DNA of 64,000 nt from assembly GCF_900497805.2 (NCBI RefSeq), contig NW_020954687.1, positions 1,705,523-1,769,522 of the forward strand, in the 5' to 3' direction. Each line of letters begins with the position of its first letter. Within the stretch, counting starts at the first letter, position 1. The notes beneath the pieces are model-generated. The model was not told the origin of the DNA and did no database searches. It was given only the letters and a program-made list of their open reading frames with translations. Source of the stretch: Vombatus ursinus (lineage: Eukaryota; Chordata; Mammalia; Diprotodontia; Vombatidae). Positions 21,395 to 32,049 of this stretch are shown piece by piece. The translations under genes and the position numbers were made by a program.

Positions 21395-21540
21395 ACGTCA
21401 GATTTTTAAGTTGGCAGGGACCTTAGAGGTTACCTAGTTAATTTCTTCCTTTTTACAGATGAGGAAACTGAGGCCTACAGAGATGTAGTGATTTGTCCAA
21501 GGCCTCATACACAGGAAGCAGCAGAATGGCCTCCAAATCA
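21395..21540 (-). repeat. CORE/MIR-type SINE fragment
   Basis: 'ggcagggaccttagaggtta', 'cagatgaggaaactgaggcc' and 'gatttgtccaaggcctcata' read on the minus strand. A further scrap lies at 21300-21380. Confidence 0.7.
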
Positions 21541-21714
21541 GGCCCTGACGACCTGTGGGGTGGGGAAATCTCTGATTGTTCTGATGCGGTCTGGGAATGG
21601 GGTGGGAGCTGGAGGGGAGAGAAGAGCATGGAGCTAGGTGACCTTTCCATCCCTGCTGATCTCAAGGGGTAAGAATGATAAGAACTCATTTCTGTGAAAT
21701 TGTACAATTTATAA

Positions 21715-21990
21715 ACTTCAGTGGAATGGAGATAATACTATTTATACTACCTACTTCACAGGGTCATGGCGAGGGAGGTACTCTGAATACCTTACGGTGC
21801 TCTGCAAAGGTCAGCTGATATTATACTTACAAAGCACTTTTCCTCACAGCCACCCATTTTTAGTCCCATTTTTCATATGAGGAAACAGATTCAGAGATGT
21901 AAAGTAACAGGCAAGGTCAGAGAACTAGCTAGTAGTAGGAGAGCCTAGCCTTGGACCTTCAGTGTGGTGTGCAGGGATGAGCGTGCATTC
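21715..21990. repeat. Facing MIR-type SINE fragments
   Basis: 21718-21825 plus ('ggagataatactatttatac', 'cttcacagggtcatggcgag') and 21828-21950 minus ('tacaaagcacttttcctcac', 'catatgaggaaacagattca'). Confidence 0.6.
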
Positions 21991-21994
21991 TATG

Positions 21995-22366
21995 TCTGCA
22001 ACATACTCCCTCTTCCCCCTCACCTTCTTTCAAAGCTCAGCTCACATACCACCTCCTCCAGAAGGCCCTTCCTAATCCCTTCAGCTGCTAGTGCTTCTTC
22101 CCCCCCAATAATTACCTTATATTGATCATCTATGTAAGATAGTAGAGAGAGCTGGCCATGGAGCTGGGTTCAAATCCCATCTCTGACACTTACAGGTTAT
22201 GTGACCTTGGGCAAGTCACTTACCCAACCTCTCAGAGCTCTATCCAACTCTCTAAGATTGTAAGTTACTGACCTGCCTTGGTAGAGGGAAGTTCCTCACC
22301 TGGGAGTTCCAGATGCCAAGGAGATCCCAGGTCCATTCTTTATTTCTTTATTTTGCACACACTTGG

Positions 22367-22409
<43 letters not shown>

Positions 22410-22520
22410 GTCTCTTCAGATAGAATGTTAGCTCCTGAAGGCAGCCAATGTTTCATTTTTGTTTCAAATACCCAATCTAGTACAGTGCCTGGCACAGAGT
22501 AGGTACTTTAAAAAGCTTGT
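21995..22520 (+). repeat. L2 LINE 3' end with SINE and (GT)n
   Basis: 'ctcagctcacataccacctc', 'aggcccttcctaatcccttc', 'ttagctcctgaaggcagcca' and 'agtgcctggcacagagtagg' follow the L2 3' UTR order. A class A/B SINE (22140-22265, 'gtgaccttgggcaagtcact') and a (GT)n run (22369-22408) interrupt it. Confidence 0.75.
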
Positions 22521-22539
22521 CAGATGACTGACTGTGTGG

Positions 22540-22680
22540 CCAGAGTGCTGGTCTGAGTGTGAATTCTGTCTCATACACTAGCAGTATAACCCTGGGCAAA
22601 TGATTTTTCCTCTCTTAGACTCAAATGAAGTAATACATGTTGAAGCACTTTGTAATCCCTAAAGCACTATTTAAATGCCA
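22540..22680 (+). repeat. MIR-type SINE, class B
   Basis: 'cagagtgctggtctgagtgt', 'accctgggcaaatga' and 'aagcactatttaaatgcc'. Confidence 0.65.
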
Positions 22681-22715
22681 GCCCTTTTCCCCTTAGCTAC
22701 CTAACCCTTCACCCT

Positions 22716-23040
22716 GTTTCAGTTTCCATAAGTTTATTAATAATAGCAGTTTTATAAAGCAAAGCATTTTACAAATATTTTGCAAATATTTGTTTCAGTT
22801 TCCATAAGTTTATTAATAACAGCAGTTATAAAGCAAAGCATTTTACAAATATTAGTATCTCATTTTGTCCTCACAATATTGGTGTGAGGGAGGTTCTGTT
22901 ATTACCCGCATTTTACAGATGAGGAAATTGAGGCAAAAAGAGGGTAAGTGACTTGCCTAGAGTCATGTAGCTAGTGTCAGCTTTGAGCTCAGGTCTTTGT
23001 GATTCCTGGCTCAGCCCTCTTACTCACTGCAACACCTAAC
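22716..23040 (-). repeat. MIR-type SINE, class B, with a 76-bp internal duplication
   Basis: 'gtttcagtttccataagttt' occurs at 22716 and again at 22792, and the following sequence repeats with few changes, so the SINE 3' end is tandemly duplicated (period 76). The rest ('ttttacagatgaggaaattg', 'gacttgcctagagtcatgta') is an ordinary minus-strand copy. Confidence 0.8.
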
Positions 23041-23139
23041 TTGCTTTCTCCAAAGTTTCTCCCAAATCTTATTCCCTTCATGCCACATGTCAATCAGCTG
23101 AATGCCTCTTACGCTTCCAGGGCCCTGCCAGGAACAGGC

Positions 23140-23262
23140 TTGGTGCTTCTCTGTCTCTGTCTCCGTCTGTATCTGCCTGTCTCTGCCTGTCTCTGTGTCT
23201 CTGTGTCTGTCTGTCTGTCTGTTTCTCTGTTTCTGTCTCTGTCTCTCTCTTTTTCTCTCTTC
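23140..23262 (+). repeat. TCTG/TCTC microsatellite
   Basis: Imperfect tetranucleotide array of TCTG and TCTC units, flanked by unique or L2-like sequence. Confidence 0.85.
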
Positions 23263-23324
23263 CACAGCCAGGTCAGTCCTGTGTCCCAATACCTGACCCT
23301 CACTTCCCTGTCTCCAAGCCAAGG

Positions 23325-23575
23325 CCAGGCTAAACCATGTCCTTTCCCACTTTCAAAACTGAGCTCAGAATTTACCTCCTCCCAAAAGCTTTTCCTATTT
23401 TCATCCAGGATTATTTCAGCACCTACAGATACAATTCATGAAACCCACATTTGGGTTCCTGTTATTCGTGCCTGGGTTTGTGTGCTACGTCTCCCCCCAT
23501 CAGATTGATGAGTCTCTGCTCCCTGAAAGCCAAGATCATATGTCCCTCAGCAGAACAGAAGCTCTCTGAGGGTGG
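23325..23575 (+). repeat. L2-like fragment
   Basis: 'ccactttcaaaactgagctc', 'cctcctcccaaaagcttttc' and 'ctgctccctgaaagccaaga' resemble L2 3' UTR; diverged. Confidence 0.45.
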
Positions 23576-24130
23576 AGAGTGGTGTCCCTTAACAGGCTGG
23601 GAGTTTCTTGAGGTCAGGGAAAAGATCCCCTCCTTGACAAAGAAGGTACTAAAAAAAAAAATGAACAAAGGGGTAGGTTTTTGCATTTGGCCCATAGTTT
23701 ATTGCACCTCTTATCTCCTCTCAAGATAGGAAAGGAAAATAAAAATCACAGGATTTGGAGCCAAAAAGGTCCTTCTACTGCTGCTATCTTATTAGGGCTC
23801 CTGCCCTGCTCCTTCAGCCTTTCCTCCACCTTCTTTCTGGTCCCAAGGGAGTGATTTGGGGGAAATAGCATACAAACTCACGAGGCTGTTGGGATGTCTG
23901 CAGCAGTGCCACAGGCAAGATCTTGTCAAGGGGATGAGACATTCTCCTGTCACTGTGCTTCTCTTCTGACAGGGGAAGGGGGTGTTTGGCAACAGCAGAG
24001 ATGGGAGTTGGTAGATTGTAGCCCCCACACATACTGCCTCCCCAGAGGGACAAGCATGAATCCTCTTCATCCATGTATCTACCCTGAGAATGATACGGTA
24101 GTGCAAAGAGTCACAGGATGTAGGGTCAGG
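23576..24130. other. Unique intron sequence
   Basis: No recognised repeat or exon in about 550 bp. Confidence 0.45.
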
Positions 24131-24134
24131 AAGT

Positions 24135-24345
24135 CCGTCAAGCAGTCAACACGCCATTAAGTGTTACCTGTTGTGCCAGGTATGGTGCTAAGCCCTGGGG
24201 ATGGAGAGAAAGGCACAAACGCATTCCCTGTCCTCAAGGAGCTCATATTCTAAGGGTGGAGAGGATGTGCAAACAGCTATGCAGAAGGCAGTGAGAGGAG
24301 GCTGGAGGTGGGAAAGAGCCCAGGTTCTAAAGACCTTTAAAGCCC
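24135..24345 (-). repeat. L2 LINE 3' end fragment
   Basis: 'ccaggtatggtgctaagccc', 'ccctgtcctcaaggagctca' and 'tattctaagggtggagagga' are antisense L2. Confidence 0.75.
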
Positions 24346-24369
24346 CACATATCTTGTCTGATATTTGAT

Positions 24370-24520
24370 CCAAGATTACCTAGTCCAACTTTTCCCTTTC
24401 ACAGAGGAGGAAAACAAGTCCCAGAGAGGGAATCATCTCATCCAAGGTCATGAAGGTAGTATGTGACTGAGCCAAGGTTGAAACTCAGGTCTTCCAGCTC
24501 CAAATTCAATGTTCTTTTTT
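24370..24520 (-). repeat. CORE/MIR-type SINE fragment
   Basis: 'gattacctagtccaactttt', 'catccaaggtcatgaaggta' and 'gaaactcaggtcttccagct'. Confidence 0.65.
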
Positions 24521-24635
24521 TCACTACCTTGCATTGTATAGACTCTCCCAGTCTTTTCTGAAACCTCAAGAGAGTTTTGTCATATGGGAATGCTTCTTTG
24601 GTTAATGCAAAGCGCTATCCCATTTGATGCTACAG

Positions 24636-24795
24636 CTGTTTAACCCTGGGCAAGTCACTTAACTCTGCTGGCCTCAGTTTCCTTATCTGTAAAATGAGCT
24701 GGAGAAAGAAATGGCAAACCACTCTTGTATCTTTGCCAAGTAAACCCTGACAGGGTCACTAAAAGTTGGACATGACTGAAATGACTAAACAAGTG
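24636..24795 (+). repeat. Class C SINE, 3' part (BovB/RTE-type tail)
   Basis: 'ctgggcaagtcacttaactc', 'aaatgagctggagaaagaaa', 'ggcaaaccactcttgtatct' and 'ggacatgactgaaatgacta'. Head missing. Confidence 0.8.
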
Positions 24796-24861
24796 TGTGT
24801 TTCCCTCACTTGCCTGCTGGTATATTAATGCCTTCTCTCTCCCTTCCCCTCCTCTGGTCCA

Positions 24862-25085
24862 GAGGCAGTTGTTGGAATCAGGAAGGCCTGAGTTCCAATC
24901 TGGCCTCAGCTGCTTACTAACTGTGGGACCTTGGGCAAGTCACTTAACCTCTGTTTACCTCAGTTTCCTCAATTGTAAAATGGGGATAACACCTAGAGGG
25001 GTTGTTGTGATGATCAAATGAGATGATATTTGTAGAAAAGCGCTTGGCTCAGTGCCTGGAACACAGCATATAAATGCTCATTCCT
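24862..25085 (+). repeat. MIR-type SINE, class B, near full length
   Basis: 'tcaggaaggcctgagttcca', 'gaccttgggcaagtcactta', 'ctcagtttcctcaattgtaa' and 'cagtgcctggaacacagcat'. Confidence 0.85.
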
Positions 25086-25865
25086 TTCCCTTCCCCCTCC
25101 CTCCCCACTTTGGCCAATCTGTTGCCCTCTATTAGCTTGGAAACTCCCTGAGGTCAAGAACTGTGGGCATGCTTATATACTGAGGCTGGGTTAGGCCACT
25201 GAGACACTCAGGCTTGGACCCCGGCTGGAATCTCATGGGGAAGCCTGCAGTTCCAGCCGGATCTCAACCATAATCCCACCTTGAAATTTCTTCTTTTCTT
25301 CCAAAGAAGCTCCTAATTGTTGGCTCATATTAATCTTCACCATGTTCCTCCTTAGGCAGGAGGGCCCTAATAAGGGTGCATAATGAAAAAAGGCCCAGAG
25401 AGAGGGACTAAGCCATTCCCCAGTCCATACGGGCATCAGGAGCAGAACCTCTATCTCTCAAGTAGAAGAAAGTACCTATTCCCAGCCAAGCTATCCCTTC
25501 TTTAGGACTGTGGCTGGGGAAGGAGGAAAGGGGCCCTTCCCTCCTGGGCTTCCCTTTCTCTGGGTTGCTGGATTTCTAGAGGGAACAGGTGGTGGCTGCT
25601 TCCTTTCCAGAGCTGTTTCCCACAGAGTAGGTGGATTACAAGAGGAGGCCTGTTCCAGACGGAGGAAGGGGGTTCAGGGCAGCAGCGGACAGCTGGGTGT
25701 TGCTGGGCCCCAGGCTAGAGGAAGGTTGGGAAGAGGGCCATCAGTCTGCTCCAGGGCCAGGGTTGTAGGAGGAGCATTGGGCTAGGCTCTTTCCACTACA
25801 CTACCCTGCTTTCTCCCCCTACCTTGAATACCCTACCATGTGATCTTTATCCCTTCTTGTGATTA
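25086..25865. other. Unique intron block
   Basis: About 780 bp, no recognised repeat; fairly GC-rich at 25540-25770. A 91-codon plus frame starting at 25510 has no support as a gene. Confidence 0.45.
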
Positions 25866-25867
25866 CA

Positions 25868-26325
25868 TGCAGCTAGAGTGGATAACGCCTTGGACTTGGA
25901 GTCAAGAAGACTTAAAGTTGAATCTTGCCCCAGATACTTGTTATTTGGTCATCTCAGTCATGTCTGACTCTTCATGACCCCATTTGGGGTTTTCTTGGCA
26001 AAGATACTGGAGGGGATTGCCATTTCCTTCTCCAGTGTGTACCCATTTTACAGATGAGGAACTGAGGCAAGTAGGGGTTAAGTGACTTACCCAGGGTCAC
26101 ACACCTAGTAAGTATCTGAGGCCAGCTTTGAACTTAGATCTTCCTGACCCCAGGTCCAGCATTCTATAATGAAATAATATTTGTAAAGTGGTTAGCACAA
26201 CACTTAGCATTAATAAATGCTTGCTTCCTTCCTATCTGTGACCTTAGACAAGCTAATTCACTTTCCTGGGAAGAAGAGGGGTTCGGATTAGATGATGTCT
26301 AAGGCCCTTTCCAACACTTTTTTAG
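25868..26325 (+). repeat. SINE cluster: class B host with class C insert
   Basis: The outer SINE runs 25868-25936 and 26165-26230 on plus; a class C SINE on minus (25937-26164: 'tcagtcatgtctgactcttc', 'tttggggttttcttggcaaa', 'ttgccatttccttctccag') is inserted. 26233-26325 is a further class A 3' half. Confidence 0.8.
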
Positions 26326-26395
26326 GATCCAATAAGAACCTTCATTTATTTATTTTTATTTATATTATTTTATTTATTTTAGAATCCAATAAGAC
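26326..26395. repeat. (TTTAT)n tract flanked by a direct repeat
   Basis: 'atccaataagaa' at about 26328 and 'atccaataagac' at about 26383 flank an A/T-only stretch. It may be a small insertion with target-site duplication or replication slippage. Confidence 0.5.
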
Positions 26396-26689
26396 CTAAA
26401 AGACAGTGGGGGAGAGGAGGGTCTTTTGGGAAAGGGCTTTGTGGGTTAAAAGAGTGATTCACTAATACACTATCCTTGTCTCACTGAATAATTCTCAATT
26501 AACTAGAAGTATTTCCTCCGCCATACTCACCTTTCCCTGACTTTGTGCCTAAGGTTAGCCAGGTTTGGCAGAATCCCTCCAGTGGGCTCTGGTCAGCCTG
26601 GCAAAAGGCTCCAAGAGGGAGGGTGGTAGGACTTCAGGAGGGTGACTTCCGTATAAATAGCCTGGGGGTGACTCGGAAAAGTCTAAATC

Positions 26690-27290
26690 TCTACACAGTT
26701 CTCTGTCATTTTTAAAGTCCTTCCTCATCTGGCTCCAGTCTTCCTTTCTAGGTATTCTGAACCTTATTCTCCTTTGCAAGTTCTAAGGTTTAGCAAAACC
26801 AGCTGACTTGCTGCTCCACACACACCCAAGACATCCCACCTCTTGTGCCTTCATATTGGCCGTCCCCCAGGCCTAGAATGCACTCCCTCCTCGTCTCTGC
26901 TTTGTAGAATCTCTAACTTCATTCCAGGCTCAGCTCAGTGACCACTGAGGATCAGAGGTGGAAGTGACCGCAGAGGTCATTTAGTCAGCCCATTTTACAG
27001 ATGAGGAAACTGAGGTCCAGGAGAGCTAAATGGCCATGAAAATCACAGAGGTAGTAAGTGACACTGGCCCATTCGAACTCAGGTCCTCTGACTCCTCTGT
27101 TCCTCATACCTTGCTGTACATGAGGTCTATCTTTACCCTTTCAGATGCTAGTGCTCTCCCCTTGGGAAATTACTTTGTATTTATCGGTGTTCATGCCGTC
27201 GCTGTCTGTCTGTCTGGCCCCCCACCCCATGGTTCTTCTTTCTCTTCTTTTTTTTAATCCTCAGTTCTTAGAACAGTGAATGAATGAATG
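26690..27290 (+). repeat. L2 LINE 3' end split by a SINE
   Basis: L2 words 'aaagtccttcctcatctggc', 'cttgctgctccacacacacc', 'aggcctagaatgcactccct', and after the insert 'acaatagtt'-like end near 27270. The class A SINE at 26945-27110 (minus, 'cagatgaggaaactgaggtc') interrupts it. Confidence 0.75.
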
Positions 27291-27425
27291 AAAAACATCT
27301 TATGAAAAGCTAACTATGTATTAGTACAATGCTGCATCCTGGAGATACAAACACTGAAAAGCGAGACATCTGCACCCTGTCTTCATAGAGCTTATATTCT
27401 AATGGAGGGAGACAACGTTTGTAGA
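27285..27425 (-). repeat. L2 LINE 3' end fragment
   Basis: 'gaatgaatgaatgaaaaaca', 'tcctggagatacaaacactg', 'cttcatagagcttatattct'. It abuts the plus L2 end, giving two L2 termini tail to tail. Confidence 0.7.
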
Positions 27426-27904
27426 GGAATGTTGGCCTGGGAAGGGATTTTTGGTTTGGGGAGTCACAGGGATGATGAATGGAGCCATAGAGCATTTGAC
27501 TAAATAATTATTCCCAGCTAGTGGTGGCAACTCCAGCAGCAGCAGGGTGGATGGCAAGACGCCCCAGAGGACAGCTGGATGGAATTCTAAACATGGCCTG
27601 GTCTGAGGCATGCTAAATAGGATGGGTTAGGTGAGTTTGCTCTCACTCACCAGCCAGTGTCTGGCATATCAGAAGTGCTTAATAAAATGTTTGCTGAATG
27701 AATGGTTCTGGTGACTCTAGGGAGACAGGGCCAGTTCTTTCCATGGGTACTGCTGCTCACTGTTAGGTGAATATGAGGTTCCAGTTGCAATACAGGACCC
27801 CATGAGGACCCCCTCAGAATCCCCTAGTCACCAAGCCTGCCAATCAACCACTTATAGCAACAAAAACATTCAAGTCTGAGAGTCAGGCCTCCCAAATCTC
27901 TTCA
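27426..27904. other. Mostly unique intron, small L2 end
   Basis: 27650-27705 has 'gtgtctggcatatcagaagt' and 'tttgctgaatgaatgg', a plus L2 end. The rest is unassigned. Confidence 0.45.
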
Positions 27905-27989
27905 CTAACATATCATTCTGCCTAGGAGAAATGCCTTAACCTTTCTGGGTTTCAGTTTCACACTTTATATTCACAGCTTTTTTGTAGCT

Positions 27990-28815
27990 ACAGAGGGAAA
28001 GGGAGTAAGGAGGTAAACACCTAATTGGACATTCCCTCTAAAACTGTCCTCATTGAAAACCAGATCTCTTTGCTCCTCAGGCTAATAAACAGCCCCTGGG
28101 GTAAAAAGCCCAGATGTTTTCCACATGTGCTTGCCACATGTTGTCATGGTAACTGTCCCATACACACCAGCTGGGGTGTCTGCCTCACACCAGGCCAGCA
28201 ATGGGCTTTACACAGCCCTGGTGGCTACCACACAGACCAGGACCAGTCCTGCTCCGTTGCTATGGCAACCAGCAGGGGGTGTTGGGATTGGCAATGAGGA
28301 GACTGGAGCACATATTCATTTGGAGGGTTTGGTGTGCATATATTCCAGCACGTGTTTCTCTGCATGTGTGTATATGTGTATGTGTGTGGTGTTATGTATA
28401 TCTGTGTAACTATGTAATATTATGAGAACTGATGTTGGTTGTGAACCCAGGGCCGAAGTCTAAGACCCAACTCTACATGCAGACCATGGGGAACAGTTCC
28501 CTGTCTGGACATGTCATTCCTACTTCTGACCAGGTTTTCCAGCTCAAATTATTCCACTGGGATCAAAATTCTTGTATTTTAGGCTGCTCATTAAGTCATA
28601 GTGGGGAGACGGACTCTTGAGGCCATCTTATCTATCCTCATGTCTCAGGGAAAAATAAGCCTAGTTGATCTAGCCAACTCCTGGAATCCTCAATACAGGT
28701 AATACACGTAAACCAGTAAGCTAAGCCACGGTTTGTCAAGAGGGATAAAATCCAGCAGGATCCAGACTTTGTGTCCTCAGACTAAACAAGAATGACAGTG
28801 CCCTCTAAAGAAAGG
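27990..28815. promoter_or_regulatory. Repeat-free block with two RFX sites and a CTCF-like motif
   Basis: About 800 bp without recognised interspersed repeats. Contains GTTGTCATGGTAAC (28140-28153), GTTGCTATGGCAACC (28256-28270) and, directly abutting, 'ccagcagggggtg' (about 28269-28281), close to the CTCF core. Candidate enhancer or insulator in a NAV1 intron; function is inferred from motifs only. Confidence 0.45.
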
Positions 28816-28990
28816 CAGGGTACAGTGGGAAAAGAGCTCGAGATTTGGAATCAAGGGACCTGGTTCTGCTATTTACTAGCCAGGAGACTTTAGACAAATC
28901 ATGCAACCTCTCTGGGCCTCTGTTTCCTCATGAGAAGCTTGGGTTAGTTTATCTAAAAGGTTCTTTCTGGCTCTAAATCCTATGACTTTT
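28815..28990 (+). repeat. CORE/MIR-type SINE, class A
   Basis: 'acagtgggaaaagagctcga', 'caacctctctgggcctctgt' and 'ctggctctaaatcctatgac'. Confidence 0.8.
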
Positions 28991-29394
28991 ATTTTCTTTT
29001 CTTATTCTGGAAGAGGACAAGAGGTACAAAGAAACTATGGGCCAAATGCAAAAACCTGCCCTTCCCTGCCACTCACGAGAAAAATTCCCTTTTCCTGTCA
29101 AGATTCATTTTCTCTGCTGGCCCCTTCTGCCGCTTATCAGCAGTTTCTGCTAGGTTTTTAAGTGTTAAGCATTAAAGTGAACAGAGGAATGTCATAGATT
29201 CATATTTTAATGAATTTTAATAGGATAATCATTGACAATTACTTCGGAAAGAAAAAAGGCTCTGCAAGTGATAGGTGGGAGTGTTGATGCTGCGATGAGA
29301 ACTCTGGTTTTGTTGTTGCCTGACTTCACTATAAGAGGCTTCTCACCTCTGTCATCTCTATGGAAACCCAGTCTTCTCAGAGTGGGGGGGGAGA
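28991..29394. other. Repeat-free AT-rich block
   Basis: About 400 bp with homeodomain-like cores ('ttttaatgaattttaatagg' near 29204-29223). No exon; a possible non-coding element. Confidence 0.4.
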
Positions 29395-29775
29395 CTGTGA
29401 GGTCATCTGGTCCAAGCCCCTGCCTCCAGGCATTCTAATGTCTTATACATCTCAGTGAGAAGCGTATATTCTTTGTAATGGATGACATCTCTCCACCACC
29501 ACTCTGTCACTCATTCACTGTTAAAGAGACTCTAGGGGGTCAGGAAATTTCTCCTTCTCCCTGACCCCAGTCCTTTGTTCTGCCCCCTTATACATTTTGG
29601 AGTGAAGATGGAGAGAACAGCTGGTCAACCTTTCTTATAATAACACTTCAGAGGTGTGAAGATTAAGCCTACCCTGCCTTCTCTCCCTACCCTACTTGTC
29701 CATCTGGGATGAATAACCCCATTCCCATTAACTTGTCTTGTGTCCCGATTCTTTCATTATTTTCAGTCAGTGTGC
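29395..29775 (-). repeat. CR1/L3 LINE 3' end, diverged
   Basis: 'gaggtcatctggtccaagcc', 'tttctccttctccctgaccc' and 'gttctgccccctta' follow antisense CR1/L3 order. Confidence 0.55.
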
Positions 29776-30249
29776 TGAACTCTGTACTTGGCAGCTCCAG
29801 AGCCAGGAAGGTGCTGTGAGGGTATATATACAAGAAGAGATTTCAGAAGCTGCCACTTAAAGGAACTGGTTGTCTATTCAGATTGGGGCTAATTCTCATA
29901 CTTAATTTCCACTGCCACTGTGTCTGTATCACCTCCATCCTTCAAATTGACTCTCTCTGGGATCTGGCTATGTAAGTCCTGCTGGGCAGCCCTATTATAA
30001 GGGAAGTTTCTCAATGGGGGATTCTAATCCTCTTATTACAGGGTTTGTCTGACCCTGTCCTCCAGTCAGTCCAGATTTGCCCAGAAGAGATGGATGTGGT
30101 GAATATTAGCAACCCTGGGGAAGCTGACTTGGGGATGCAGTGACATCAATATCAAGAATATTATGGGTCATCAGTGGTAACAACTTGCACATCAACTGTT
30201 ATAGTCATTTGTATAACACCATATAAGCTTATCAACATCTTTCTAAAAG
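29776..30249. other. Unique intron sequence
   Basis: No recognised repeat or exon. Confidence 0.4.
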
Positions 30250-30655
30250 AGCTCCTTTGTGGCCAATGAGGACATTCCACCTTCCATTTGTCATCACTCC
30301 CAACCTTTTCACTGATGTTTCTTCATGCCTGGAATATTCTCCCTCCTCACCTCCATCTCCTGGTTACTCTGGCTTCCTTCCAGATGAAGTGATAAGTCTA
30401 CCTTCTACAAGAAGCCTTTCCTGGTCCTCTTCACCCTCCTCCCTCTTTCCTTTGAGATAATGTTCAATTTACCCTGTCTATATCTCATATGCATATAGTG
30501 GTTTGCATGTGGTCTCTCCCATTAGAATGGAGGAGGCATTATGTTGAGCAGGCATTGTGTTTTTGCCTTTCTTTGTATCCCTAGTGGTTAGCACAGTGCC
30601 TGGAACACAATAAGAGCTTAATAAATGCTTGCTGACTATTGATCAACTGCCTCTT
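30250..30655 (+). repeat. L2 LINE 3' end
   Basis: 'ttctacaagaagcctttcct', 'tttgtatccctagtggttag', 'cacagtgcctggaacacaat' and 'gcttaataaatgcttgctga' give a clean L2 3' terminus. Confidence 0.85.
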
Positions 30656-31449
30656 CAGGGAGCCTTCTCCATGTTTCTTTGTATTTAATCTAGGTGATTT
30701 ATTTCCAGATCATAACTGGAATGGAAGAAAAATTAAAAGCACTACATATATTTTAATGCTTCTGAAGAAGGAAGGGGGCCCAGATGAGGAGGTAATTAAG
30801 ATTGAGCGATCCCTAGGCTAAGTGATGCAAGGGAATAGAGGTGAAGTTTTTGGAGGTAGAATTTCCAGGGACTGATGCTATCCTGCCTGAGTTTCACTAA
30901 TGGATGAGAGGTGGAAGTTAAGTAAATAGCTCAGGTTCTTCCCTTCTCATTCTGAAAGATCGGGCTACTGCAGGGAACACTGGGTAAATGCGCCACAGTT
31001 ATGTGGGTGGATGGGCGTATAGTATAACTTGGAGAAGATTCTTCACAAACCATTCCTATTCTTCATATTCTCAGTCATCTGACTCTTCTCAAAGGAACAG
31101 AATGTGGTGATACCTATTACCACCTCTGAGAGAGCTGAGTGAAGAGTCAGGACTTCTCTGAATGATTCATGACAATTTGTCTTGGGGTGGAAAGCTGAGG
31201 CTCTAAGATATTGGAAGAGTTGGCCTAGGCCAGGCAACTCTGCCATGCATACAGGATATGATCCTGATCATATCCTATGATCCTGATCATATCCTATGAT
31301 CTTATGATGCTGAACTCTTACTAGAGGTGGGACAGGTAGGAGACCTTAAACTGGCAAGGGTAGCCCACAGGCTTTTGGGAATGTTTTGCTGTTTTCATCC
31401 TTAGGTGGACAAGGGTCATTTGGGGCTAAAGTGGAAAATTGTCAGAGGA
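30656..31449. other. Unique intron with a 19-bp tandem pair
   Basis: No recognised interspersed repeat. ATGATCCTGATCATATCCT occurs twice in tandem at 31258-31295. Confidence 0.5.
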
Positions 31450-31640
31450 CAGATATAGGAGAAAGAATACTAGATATAGCATCAGAGGACCTGGGTTCAA
31501 ATTCTAGCCCTGCTATTTTTTTTATAAGATTTTGGGTAAGCCTTTTGGCCTCTTTGGCTCTAAGCTCCTCATCTAAAAGGTGAAAGGTTGAACTAGATCT
31601 CTAATATCCTTTCCAGATCTAAAAACTATGACCCAATGAC
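31450..31640 (+). repeat. CORE/MIR-type SINE, class A
   Basis: 'gagaaagaatactagatata', 'gacctgggttcaaattctag' and 'tatcctttccagatctaaaa'. Near full length. Confidence 0.8.
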
Positions 31641-31732
31641 ATTGCTATTATAGTTATGGATGAATGTTATTAGGTATCTTTTGAAAAGGAGGGGGAAGGC
31701 AAAACACTCTTCCATTGGTCTTTGAAAGATGG

Positions 31733-32049
31733 TGGATATGAGGTGTAGTGGAACACACCTGTGATTACAACTATGGGGAAGACTGAGGTTGGCCAATCTC
31801 TTGAGCTTGGGAATACTGAACTTTGGTGGACTGTGCTGTTGGGGTATCCTTAATAAGTTTGATATCAGTACAGTAAGCCCCCAAGGTTAGGGGTAGAGTG
31901 GGTGGTGGGCACTAAGATTGCCTAAGGAGAGGCAAATTGGCCCAGTTAGAATCAGAGCATCCATAATAGTTAGCAGCAGGACGAGGACTATGAGTAGTGC
32001 TTGTACTCACAGCCTGGGGGAGATGAGGAGACCCAGTCTTTAAAAAAAA
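31733..32049 (+). pseudogene. 7SL (SRP) RNA pseudogene, nearly full length
   Basis: About 315 bases align in order with the whole of 7SL RNA, the RNA scaffold of the signal recognition particle. The Alu-domain 5' part is seen as 'gtgattacaactatggggaa' and 'gactgaggttggccaatctc'. The S-domain core is seen as 'aataagtttgatatcagtac' (7SL: ACTAAGTTCGGCATCAATATG), 'gcctaaggagaggcaaattg' and 'gcccagttagaatc'. The 3' Alu part is 'cagcctgggggagatgagga', ending 'acccagtctttaaaaaaaat'. Many substitutions at positions conserved in working 7SL genes mark it as a retroposed pseudogene. Unlike Alu or B1 it keeps the S domain. Confidence 0.85.

Noticed and set aside
22999-23508. Plus-strand 169-codon open frame
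   Set aside because: Driven by the TCTG/TCTC microsatellite and L2-like flanks.
26555-26779. Minus-strand 74-codon open frame
   Set aside because: Antisense of L2 3' sequence.
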